Shown: positions 1 to 7,165 of the stretch, in pieces
Layout of the letters: each line of letters opens with the position of its first letter
How positions within the stretch are numbered: position 1 is the stretch's first letter
Assembly (NCBI GenBank): GCA_003512365.1
Contig: DORI01000152.1
Span: forward strand, 2,653-10,676
Source of the DNA: Crocinitomicaceae bacterium
Lineage (GTDB): Bacteria > Bacteroidota > Bacteroidia > Flavobacteriales_D > Crocinitomicaceae
Length of the DNA stretch: 8,024 bases
Direction of reading: 5' to 3'
Translations under genes and position numbers: made by a program
The notes under the pieces: model-generated
Seen by the model: the letters and a program-made list of their open reading frames with translations, nothing else
Databases searched by the model: none
What the model was told of the DNA's origin: nothing

Positions 1-251
1 ATGAATTCAAAGTATTTTTTAGACTTCAGTTTATTTTCAGTTTCAAAAAGACAAACTCCATACTTATAATTAAACTCAACATTTTTTTGATCTACCGCTA
101 TCAATTTTAAATATCTCTCCTTGGCTTCTGTATAATTTTGTTTTTGAAAAAACCCATCGGCTTCCTTTTTTAAGGCATTTAAATTTTGCCCAAAAGCTAA
201 ATACACCCCATTGAGGATAAAATAAAAAAAGAAATATATATTGAGTTTCAA
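1..251 (-). CDS. Exported TPR-repeat protein, N-terminal part (cut by window edge)
   Basis: The first 83 residues are visible; the rest lies beyond the left edge. Residues 1-21 form a signal peptide: MKLN, an aromatic/aliphatic core (IYFFFYFIL), and a likely cleavage in AFG-QN. Residues 26-59 read as one tetratricopeptide repeat (ALKKEADGFFQKQNYTEAKE, then RYLKLIAVDQKNVEFNYK), and a second starts near residue 60 (YKYGVCLFETENKLKSKKYF). TPR regions bind protein partners. In Bacteroidota this N-terminal layout is common in envelope proteins that continue into PD40/OmpA-type domains, but none of that is visible, so it is only a guess. No in-frame ATG exists between the upstream stop and the signal peptide. 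Two tandem TTG codons (254-252 and 251-249) are the best starts; I chose the second because it gives the usual MK beginning. It lies 38 bases after plsY on the same strand. Confidence 0.72.
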   Translation of the reverse strand, partial: MKLNIYFFFYFILNGVYLAFGQNLNALKKEADGFFQKQNYTEAKERYLKLIAVDQKNVEFNYKYGVCLFETENKLKSKKYFEF

Positions 252-263
252 CAAATGGCGATT

Positions 264-283
264 TATATTAACTAATTAATATA
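264..283. repeat. Perfect AT-rich hairpin between plsY and the TPR gene
   Basis: On the minus strand, TATATTAA is followed by TTAG and then TTAATATA, a perfect 8-bp inverted repeat with a four-base loop. It fills half of the 38-base gap between the plsY stop and the TTG start. With no G:C pair in the stem and no T-run after it, it is a weak terminator candidate. It could equally be an operator or a structure near the start codon. The structure is certain; the function is not. Confidence 0.45.
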
Positions 284-289
284 CAACAA

Positions 290-919
290 TTACGCCTTCT
301 TTTTTAAAAGGTTCATTTTGTTCTCCTCACCTCTTAAAAGTCTCCCGATATTTTTTCTATGTGCTGCAATAACAACGAAGGATAAAATAATTGTAAAAAT
401 GATCATAATTCGTTGATCTTCCTTTAATAAAAAAAAACTGATGAAAGGCAATGCCATGGCTGCCGTAATAGCACCTAATGAAACGAAACGGAACGATATA
501 AATATTAGCAAGAAAAGACAAAGACAAATTATTGCTCCGACTGGGTTAATACCTAAAACAATTCCTAGTGAGGTAGCGACTCCTTTTCCTCCTCTAAATC
601 CAGCATAAACGGGAAAAACATGCCCTAATACAGCAGAAAATCCACCACAGAGTTGTAAAATAAGTTCCTCATCTTTGAACCCAAGGTAATAATCTTTAAA
701 TAGAAATGGCAAAGAAGCACATAATGAACCTTTAAAAATGTCAATCATAAGTACGGTCCAACCTAAACGTTTCCCCAAAATTCTAAATGTATTTGTCGCC
801 CCAGCATTCTTACTTCCATGGTCACGAACATCAATTCCATGAAAATATTTACCCAACCAAACAGCAGTTGGAATAGAACCAATAAAATAAGCCAAAATAA
901 TAATTATAGAAAGTAACAT
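290..919 (-). CDS. plsY: Glycerol-3-phosphate acyltransferase PlsY
   Basis: PlsY is an inner-membrane enzyme that transfers an acyl group from acyl-phosphate (made by PlsX) to glycerol-3-phosphate. This gives lysophosphatidic acid, the first step of phospholipid synthesis in most bacteria. The 209 residues match the usual family length. The conserved cytoplasmic motifs are present: GSIPTAVWLGK at 14-24 and GSKNAGATNTFRILGK at 35-50, GHVFPVYAGFRGGKGVATSLG at 99-119, and AHRKNIGRLLRGEENK at 186-201. Hydrophobic segments near 1-22, 53-73, 88-105, 112-140 and 145-165/170-186 fit a multi-pass protein. Residue 37 is Lys where many homologues have Gly (GSGN); the rest of the motif is intact, so I expect activity. 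The ATG lies five bases after the stop of the giant gene, which suggests co-transcription. The C-terminus ends in a basic stretch (LLKKKA). Confidence 0.96.
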   Translation of the reverse strand: MLLSIIIILAYFIGSIPTAVWLGKYFHGIDVRDHGSKNAGATNTFRILGKRLGWTVLMIDIFKGSLCASLPFLFKDYYLGFKDEELILQLCGGFSAVLGHVFPVYAGFRGGKGVATSLGIVLGINPVGAIICLCLFLLIFISFRFVSLGAITAAMALPFISFFLLKEDQRIMIIFTIILSFVVIAAHRKNIGRLLRGEENKMNLLKKKA

Positions 920-924
920 TTCAT

Positions 925-3900
925 TTACCTATTTTGAAATACACTCTTAAATTTTGCAACTAAATTCTTAGCTTCAGAACCTTCAGCTAACTCAAATTTA
1001 AAGTTTTTTGCCTTACGTTTCTTCGGTTTTATTGCTAAAATGGTTTTTTTTAATTCAGAATCGTTCGTCACAAAGCTCAACGTTGACTCATTTTTATTGT
1101 CCATTTGATGGTTTAGATAAAAGAATTTTTCTTCATTAACATCCAAATTTATTCCAAAAAACTGAGTTTCATCTGAACTATAACGTTGAGCAAAAAACGC
1201 TCTCGTGTTTAATTCTTTTAAAACAGGTATTCCCGAAATACTTACTAATCCTACTGTTGCATTTTTATCACTAATGAATCCCCGTTCTGCTTTTCTTCCA
1301 CCAGCGGCACTGCCCATTAAACTCTCTAGACGAACTCCGGAAAGAATCAATGTTTGATCCAATTCATCAGGCATCTTTTTTAATCTATCCTCATCAAAAT
1401 CTTTAAACACTCTTTCATGCTCTTCTGCTATCCAATAAGCGAAATTATTTTTCAAACCATATTTTCCAGCTTTTAAATCTACCTCTTTTAAATTTTCATC
1501 TGCCTTAATTTTGTTTGCCACAATTTCCATAACGTCTTTTGGGACTTGCATATCTATCGCAACATTTAAATATGTTGAAGTCTTTTTATCAGAAGGATTA
1601 AATTCGAGCTTGCCATAAGCTTTTATTGAAGTTTCACCGTAGTTAATTCCAAGATTTATTGGGCCAAATCCACTCAAAATACACGTGCCTAAGTGAAGTG
1701 AATATAACGTTGACAGCGTATCTAATTTTTGCAATCTACTTTTTGTTCCTATTTGAAATTCATGAGCAACATCATTATATTGAACAAAACCACTTGCCGA
1801 TAACAATTCAATATCCGTTTCACGTTCTTTTTTTGATAAAAAACCTTGGTAAACACGCAAACTATCCAGCTTTAACGAATTCCGCCAAGCAAATCCAGAT
1901 AGGACTGGTTCATTTTTAGTATTGACTTGTTTTTGATTAACCGGAATTTGAATTTTCTTAGGATTTATTGTGTCACTAAAATTAAACCATGATTTATCAT
2001 AGGAACAGTCATGATTAATTCTTGTAGAACCTGACAAAATTAATCCAGGAGTTGAGGCGAGAATAGAAATCTTTCCAAAATAATCGAATTCTTTACTAAG
2101 TTTAAAATTCATCCTCTCTAAAATTTCTCCAGTTACAACTGTTTCTTTCTTTTCCTTACGATAGACAATAGATTGCATAGGAATTATAGTTACTAGGCTA
2201 TCTCTATCAAAGTATGGATAACTACAATTTCCTTCGTATGTATTTCGCGAAAGTATTGAAATATTGGCATCTGTGAATTTGTGGTATTTAGTAATATAAT
2301 TGGCAACGATTATTGCATTTTTAAGTAAATCCATTTTGGCAGCTTTGCGAATGCGAACCTTCATTGAATCAGGGAAAATACGGGCATCACCAACTTGAAC
2401 AAATTCAACTTTTCTACAATTTATTGTTTGTGTTTTTAAATCGTAGGTGGCACTCAAAGATTTAAATTGTAATGAATCTTGGTTTGGGTCCATTGAAAAA
2501 AAATTATTTGTAACTAAATCCATCCCACTTTCAAAATTTGTTTCATTAACCCCACTTTTCTCAAAATCAATAGACTGAGCATCCATCTGCCAGATAAATT
2601 TATCCATTTGACAATAGTAATTATTCGCTGGGAATTTAATTCGTTTACTAACATTTGAAGTAAATTCTCCCATTCTTTCATTAAAAGAAACATGTCCTTT
2701 AAATCCGATAGATTGTATCGCCAAAGGATTTTCTCCGTGACTAGTAAATCGATTTCTTATCGCAAAATTTGAGTGATCTGTGTCAATATCTTCATCAGTA
2801 AAACGGAAGTCTTTTGCTTCCAATGATGCTTCTTTGAAATCAATTAAACCTGAACCTGTTGCTCCAGATTTTTGAAGCACTAATGTGCCTGTTAACGTAA
2901 CTTCCTTGTTAAACATTGAAATTAATTGGCCATTGTAACTAGACACTTTTAATACTCCCAATTTAGGTTGGTAACTTAAGAGTGCAGCTGTTGAGTTAGC
3001 CTCAGGAAATTTAATCCCACTTTCCTTTTGTTTATTTGAAAATTGTGCAATTCCAATTGCCGAGTCCGGTAAAAATGTTAATAGTTTGGAAACAGCAGTT
3101 GCTTCTAAAAATTCTATAGTACCTGACCCTTGCAAACCATTTTGCGATAACGCAATTTTATTTTTATATCTGTTCTCTGTTCCATAAAATGGCAATCCTT
3201 CTTCTGGAGCTTTAGTAAAAAACCCGAGCGAATAATCATTCATCACGATAAGCTTTTCTTTTAATTTAGGAAATATTCCACCTGAGTTAAGTTCTCCATT
3301 AAAAGCCAGGGCTTTTTCTTTAAAATTGTCAAGGCTATCTAATTCGAATGGGGTGATTTCGTAATAAAAACGCGTAGAATCGTAAGCACCATTTAATATT
3401 GATTTATCGTTGTAATATACCTTGCTATTCAACCTTGTAACTAATTTAGGGTATTCATCCATCTTGGCTTTTTTACCTGAGCGGGATGATGGTAAATCAA
3501 TTAATAATTCACCTGTAAGATTACTAATAGAGGAAGGAGAGGCGATCGGTTGATTGCCATCCTCTGTTTTCATTGGTTTAAAATTAAAATAGGCATCTCT
3601 TGAAGAAAGAATATTTACTTTAAAGTTTTCGTAATCGAAAATGGAATTATTACAATAAACATCCATTTTTCCTGCTGTTAACCAACCCGAAAAATACATA
3701 TCTCTATTTTTCTTTAATGTCAATTTAGAGGAGTCACAAAACGCAATTACCTTTTGATTTTCAGAAAATGTAACTTGATCTACTTCACTGATATTCATTT
3801 CTAATTCATCAATTTTAATTCTCGCAAATGCGATTGAAAGCTGACGTGTTTTATTTCGATCTTGAATTCTCATTTTTTCAAATTGTAATTCAGGATTGTT

Positions 3901-5523
3901 TTGCAGGTCTACATCAGAAAAAGGAATTTTAATTGGTCGGAAATCTGATGTAATTGAAAGGTTGTCATAATCTTTCTCACCATTTTGAGACAACACATAA
4001 TCGATTAATTTTTGCTCTACTTTAATCTTTTTGGTTGTCCCATTATATTGAACAAAACCGTCTGACGTCATATCGACCATCAGGGGTTTGATTTGATCCA
4101 CTATTCTATTCATGGAAGAAGCTAACTCTCCTTCACCAAATTCCATTCTACCGGAAGTAATAGCTTTTTTAGCTATAAGTTGGAACGGATGTTCAGCATT
4201 TGCAGAATTGTACTTGGAGTATAATTTACCATCGAAATTATCCTTAGACTCTAATACGGCATATTTCTGCTCTTGAGAAGTTCCCACATCAAAGGTGTAA
4301 TATGCCACATTTTTTAAATGGCTCCAAACTAATATAGGTGCTCTAACATATAAATTAAAGTAGCTATCACAAAACGGAACATAAGTACCCCCCTGATTTG
4401 CAGCTGTAATCTTTAATTCTTCTTGCGTCAAATTATACAATAATAAACCCTTTTGAAGAGTTAGAGAATCGCCATTTTTATACAGTAATTTCAATGAGCT
4501 TTCCTTCGATAATATGCTTTCAGGTGTTATTTGATATTCTAAAGATGATACTTCCAATTGAGTTTTACCCGCAACCTTAAATATCATTTTTGCCGGTTTA
4601 CCCTCTACACCTTTCCCAACAAAATCGTCACCTTCAAGTGTAAAACTACCATCGTAATCTACATTTTTTCTTAAGTTGGGAATCTTTAGTCGTTTCTCAT
4701 AGGAAACAAATTGCGGAACCTTTTCTCCTTCCGATAAATCCAAAATAGTTTTATCCGTCAGCTTTCCTAGAATAGGTTGTTGAAAATATGGCGTTGTAAG
4801 TGCAACTGAATCTGCCTTCAAAACCGTTTTATTGAAATCCGCTTTATACCCTTTCAAATTAGCAAAGGTCTCGTCCTTGTTAATCTTTACCTTCTCCCAT
4901 GTGATAAGTCCACCCCTACCCTCCCAACGTTTTGAGGCTATTTCAAAAACACCATTTGTTGATTTTATTTTTAGTGAATCGCCATTGGTTCCGCGAATAG
5001 GAACGAAACAAATTAAATCCCCATTTTTGCAAATTAATTGTAATTTTTTATCGCGAAGCCATTCAAATTCTCCCTTTTGAAAGTACCAACCATAATTTGC
5101 GTCTCTTATAAGTGCCTTATATCGAAATAAATTTGAGGAAAAGAGTAAAAAATCACTAAGTTGATCAGGTTGTTTCTCATAGATTTCAGCGAAAATTTCA
5201 CCCCATTGCTGATTAAATTCAGTATCAAACTTATTTACATTTTGAAATAAAAATGAAATCATGTAATTGAAAATATCAGGATTTGCAGAAACTCCTTTTT
5301 TCTCTAAGCTATTGCATCCATCCACCATTTTAGAAAATTTTGAATCAGAAAGTTGAGGTGATTTTAACAAGTCCTCAAGATCCTTTTTACAAAACTCACT
5401 TGCCTTACTTTCTAGTGGAAATTTGCTCCAATCTTTATTAAATTTCTCTTTGTCTTTCGTAAAAGACTGGGCATTAAGAGTTGACGCTACTGTCAATATT
5501 AATAGTAATATTAATGTTTTCAT
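925..5523 (-). CDS. Giant exported protein of unknown function, beta-rich with internal repeats
   Basis: I cannot assign this 1532-residue protein to a named family. Residues 1-18 are a signal peptide (MKTLILLLILTVASTLNA, cleaved before Q19), so it leaves the cytoplasm. Residues 20-145 look helical. From about 150 to 1325 short alternating hydrophobic/polar segments with G, N and D turns suggest stacked beta strands. Helical character returns at 1326-1385, then more beta-like sequence and a basic patch at 1499-1507 (KPKKRKAKN). There is no transmembrane segment after the signal, no lipobox, and no obvious type IX secretion C-terminal domain. Internal repeats include GFVQYN (489-494, 1245-1250), FCDS (384-387, 595-598) and G-x-x-GSG-x-I-x-F-x-EA (796-808, 887-899). 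It has 12 cysteines. From memory, stretches around 1006-1120 resemble large uncharacterised Bacteroidota proteins. An AsmA-like or LptA/OstA-like envelope role is a guess from architecture. The ATG overlaps the prmA stop (ATGA), so translation is probably coupled. Confidence 0.9.
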   Translation of the reverse strand: MKTLILLLILTVASTLNAQSFTKDKEKFNKDWSKFPLESKASEFCKKDLEDLLKSPQLSDSKFSKMVDGCNSLEKKGVSANPDIFNYMISFLFQNVNKFDTEFNQQWGEIFAEIYEKQPDQLSDFLLFSSNLFRYKALIRDANYGWYFQKGEFEWLRDKKLQLICKNGDLICFVPIRGTNGDSLKIKSTNGVFEIASKRWEGRGGLITWEKVKINKDETFANLKGYKADFNKTVLKADSVALTTPYFQQPILGKLTDKTILDLSEGEKVPQFVSYEKRLKIPNLRKNVDYDGSFTLEGDDFVGKGVEGKPAKMIFKVAGKTQLEVSSLEYQITPESILSKESSLKLLYKNGDSLTLQKGLLLYNLTQEELKITAANQGGTYVPFCDSYFNLYVRAPILVWSHLKNVAYYTFDVGTSQEQKYAVLESKDNFDGKLYSKYNSANAEHPFQLIAKKAITSGRMEFGEGELASSMNRIVDQIKPLMVDMTSDGFVQYNGTTKKIKVEQKLIDYVLSQNGEKDYDNLSITSDFRPIKIPFSDVDLQNNPELQFEKMRIQDRNKTRQLSIAFARIKIDELEMNISEVDQVTFSENQKVIAFCDSSKLTLKKNRDMYFSGWLTAGKMDVYCNNSIFDYENFKVNILSSRDAYFNFKPMKTEDGNQPIASPSSISNLTGELLIDLPSSRSGKKAKMDEYPKLVTRLNSKVYYNDKSILNGAYDSTRFYYEITPFELDSLDNFKEKALAFNGELNSGGIFPKLKEKLIVMNDYSLGFFTKAPEEGLPFYGTENRYKNKIALSQNGLQGSGTIEFLEATAVSKLLTFLPDSAIGIAQFSNKQKESGIKFPEANSTAALLSYQPKLGVLKVSSYNGQLISMFNKEVTLTGTLVLQKSGATGSGLIDFKEASLEAKDFRFTDEDIDTDHSNFAIRNRFTSHGENPLAIQSIGFKGHVSFNERMGEFTSNVSKRIKFPANNYYCQMDKFIWQMDAQSIDFEKSGVNETNFESGMDLVTNNFFSMDPNQDSLQFKSLSATYDLKTQTINCRKVEFVQVGDARIFPDSMKVRIRKAAKMDLLKNAIIVANYITKYHKFTDANISILSRNTYEGNCSYPYFDRDSLVTIIPMQSIVYRKEKKETVVTGEILERMNFKLSKEFDYFGKISILASTPGLILSGSTRINHDCSYDKSWFNFSDTINPKKIQIPVNQKQVNTKNEPVLSGFAWRNSLKLDSLRVYQGFLSKKERETDIELLSASGFVQYNDVAHEFQIGTKSRLQKLDTLSTLYSLHLGTCILSGFGPINLGINYGETSIKAYGKLEFNPSDKKTSTYLNVAIDMQVPKDVMEIVANKIKADENLKEVDLKAGKYGLKNNFAYWIAEEHERVFKDFDEDRLKKMPDELDQTLILSGVRLESLMGSAAGGRKAERGFISDKNATVGLVSISGIPVLKELNTRAFFAQRYSSDETQFFGINLDVNEEKFFYLNHQMDNKNESTLSFVTNDSELKKTILAIKPKKRKAKNFKFELAEGSEAKNLVAKFKSVFQNR
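1773..1791. repeat. Exact 19-bp direct repeat, copy A (in giant gene)
   Basis: CATTATATTGAACAAAACC on the plus strand occurs here and again at 4041-4059. On the coding strand it encodes GFVQYN (residues 1245-1250) plus one further base. The copies are 2268 bases apart, a multiple of three. Confidence 0.85.
4041..4059. repeat. Exact 19-bp direct repeat, copy B (in giant gene)
   Basis: This is the second copy of the 19-mer at 1773-1791, identical base for base, encoding GFVQYN at residues 489-494. The following residues diverge (GTTKKIKVEQKL here, DVAHEFQIGTKSRL in the other copy) but keep a similar pattern. The identity may therefore mark related domains rather than a recent duplication. Confidence 0.85.
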
Positions 5524-6356
5524 AATCTAACAAATTGAAGCATAGACCATCCGTCTTTTTCATTGCGAGATTGAAATTTAAAATCATTTTTATTCGCTAA
5601 TTGAATCAATTCTTCATCATCTGTTGTGAAGAATCCCGAAATTAAAAGACTTCCACCTAATTTCATGTGCGTTGAATAGCTTGGGAATTGATCTCGTAAT
5701 ACGTTTTTATTAATGTTTGCAAGAATTAAATCAAATTGAATAGTAGGGATTTGTTCCTTGGAACCTTTTAATACCTCAATGCGCGAACAGTTATTCCGTT
5801 GCACATTCTCAATAGCATTTTCCACCGACCACTCTTCAATCTCTACTGCTTTAATCATTCTTGCTTCCAGTAGCTCTGTCAAAATTGCAAGGACTCCTGT
5901 CCCTGTTCCCATATCTAATACATCTAAATTTTTAGGAGGGAAATTCAATAAATAAGAACAAATGAGATAGGTAGTTTGATGATGGCCTGTACCGAATGTC
6001 ATCTTAGGTTCAATGACAATGGATAAACCCTGCTTCAAAATAGATTTATGAAACGGTGCGATTATTTCTAATTTATCGTCAACAAGCACCGGATCAAATT
6101 GAGATTCCCATTCTGCATTCCAATTTTGCTCTTCGAGAAGTTGGATTTTATGAGTAAAGTCAATTTGTTTTTTCCTTTGATTGAACAAATTAGTCACATG
6201 TGTTTCATTGTAATTCGCTTCTTGTATATATGCTTTTAGACAACCATCTTCATCTTCTTGAAAACTTTCAAAACCTACTTCCGATAAATCAGAAATAAAG
6301 ATTTCATTCCATGGTTCTCGTGGAATTACGTCAATACTCAATTCGAGATACTTCAT
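5520..6356 (-). CDS. prmA: Ribosomal protein L11 methyltransferase
   Basis: PrmA is a cytoplasmic S-adenosylmethionine-dependent enzyme that methylates ribosomal protein L11 on several amino groups. At 278 residues it has normal family length. Residues 1-70 form the small substrate-recognition domain. The linker holds the characteristic NWNAEWE (78-84), and the catalytic domain starts with PKMTFGTGHHQTT (117-129). SAM motif I is VLDMGTGTGVLAI (146-158), an acidic residue after the second strand is in VEIEEW (171-176), and the family's NANI-type motif is DLILANINKNVL (209-220). SGF at 240-242 also fits. The start overlaps the end of tpiA by 26 bases and the TGA stop overlaps the next ATG by four bases, so it is locked into the operon on both sides. 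Loss of prmA is known to be tolerated in E. coli. No key residue looks missing. Confidence 0.96.
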   Translation of the reverse strand: MKYLELSIDVIPREPWNEIFISDLSEVGFESFQEDEDGCLKAYIQEANYNETHVTNLFNQRKKQIDFTHKIQLLEEQNWNAEWESQFDPVLVDDKLEIIAPFHKSILKQGLSIVIEPKMTFGTGHHQTTYLICSYLLNFPPKNLDVLDMGTGTGVLAILTELLEARMIKAVEIEEWSVENAIENVQRNNCSRIEVLKGSKEQIPTIQFDLILANINKNVLRDQFPSYSTHMKLGGSLLISGFFTTDDEELIQLANKNDFKFQSRNEKDGWSMLQFVRL

Positions 6357-7104
6357 TGGCTGCTTGAATTATTTGGTAGAATTTATCACTATCTAGAGAT
6401 GCTCCACCAATTAGGCCTCCATCTACATTTAGACATGAAAATAACTCCTTTGCATTTTGTTCGTTACAACTTCCGCCGTACAAAATTCTAACGTCATTCC
6501 CTAAATTTGGAAAACGATCAACGAGGAACGACCGAATAAAATTATGCACCTCATTGACTTGTTCTACGCTAGCAGTAAGACCAGTACCTATTGCCCAAAT
6601 AGGCTCATATGCAATGGAAATAGATTTAATGTCATTTTCTTCGAGCATGCCGATAGAATCGTTTAATTGATCTTCTAAAAAAGACAAATGATTAGCAGAA
6701 TTCCGAACAGAGATACTTTCGCCGATGCAAAGTACGGAATTGAATTGCTTATTAACAGCAGCTTTTAATTTATTTAAAATCAATTCTGGCGATTCAGAAA
6801 AATATGTTCTGCGTTCACTATGACCAATAAGAACATATGAACAATTTATTGATTTTAGTTGATCTAAACTTATTTCTCCCGTGTATGCGCCTCGCTCTTC
6901 GAAATAAAAATTTTGAGCTCCAATGCCTAACTTACCGACATACTCATTAATCATTTTTTCCAAGAAAATAGAAGAGGGAAAAATGACAACATCCAGTTGT
7001 GGGAATTTGGATAAATCATGACTTCTTAACGTTTTCAGAAAACTAAGTGCATCGGATTGGAGAAGATTCATCTTCCAATTTGCAGCTACTATTTTTTTTC
7101 TCAT
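6331..7104 (-). CDS. tpiA: Triosephosphate isomerase
   Basis: This cytoplasmic TIM-barrel enzyme interconverts dihydroxyacetone phosphate and glyceraldehyde-3-phosphate in glycolysis and gluconeogenesis. The 257 residues are typical. All catalytic residues are present: Asn9 and Lys11 in AANWKMN (7-13), His95 in VLIGHSERR (91-99), and Glu167 in AYEPIWAIGTG (165-175). The last motif includes the closing loop 6. The phosphate-binding ends are ILYGGS (207-212) and GGLIGGASL (229-237), and LCIGE (125-129) is also canonical. The ATG follows a 61-base gap after the thioredoxin-like gene, with no convincing Shine-Dalgarno sequence, as is usual in this phylum. Codons 2-5 contain an A8 run. The 3' end overlaps prmA by 26 bases. 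DHAP is also the source of glycerol-3-phosphate, the PlsY substrate further down the operon. Confidence 0.98.
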   Translation of the reverse strand: MRKKIVAANWKMNLLQSDALSFLKTLRSHDLSKFPQLDVVIFPSSIFLEKMINEYVGKLGIGAQNFYFEERGAYTGEISLDQLKSINCSYVLIGHSERRTYFSESPELILNKLKAAVNKQFNSVLCIGESISVRNSANHLSFLEDQLNDSIGMLEENDIKSISIAYEPIWAIGTGLTASVEQVNEVHNFIRSFLVDRFPNLGNDVRILYGGSCNEQNAKELFSCLNVDGGLIGGASLDSDKFYQIIQAANEVSRIEY

Positions 7105-7165
7105 ACCCTAAATTAAGGATAATTGAAAAGATGAACGTTTATGATTCTACCAAGTTTTCAACAGA
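7105..7165. other. Gap between the thioredoxin-like gene and tpiA
   Basis: These 61 bases are the largest gap from the thioredoxin-like gene to plsY and so the most likely place for an internal promoter for tpiA. I find no convincing match to the Bacteroidota -33 TTG / -7 TAnnTTTG pattern. The nearest -7 candidate on the minus strand is TAATTTAG, just before the ATG, without a properly spaced -33. No gene is visible. Confidence 0.3.

Noticed and set aside
925..1160. Type IX secretion C-terminal domain on the giant protein
   Set aside because: The last 80 residues end in a basic patch and a helix-like tail, without the glycine/strand pattern and terminal Lys/Arg-rich strand I would expect.
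1659..1919. Plus-strand ORF of 86 codons inside the giant gene
   Set aside because: It lies opposite a long, clearly coding minus-strand frame with signal peptide and repeats, and its translation shows no motif.
4832..5080. Plus-strand ORF of 82 codons inside the giant gene
   Set aside because: Antisense shadow of the giant gene; low-complexity Ser/Phe/Pro composition typical of a reversed coding strand.
5758..5955. Plus-strand ORF opposite prmA
   Set aside because: It covers the conserved SAM-binding region of prmA on the other strand and has no features of its own.
7123..7161. TTGAAAA / TTTTCAA inverted repeat with a 25-base loop before tpiA
   Set aside because: Seven A:T-rich pairs with a long loop are expected by chance in this composition, and there is no T-tract or other support.
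7105..7165. Bacteroidota-type promoter (-33 TTG, -7 TAnnTTTG) before tpiA
   Set aside because: No pair of elements with both good match and correct spacing was found.
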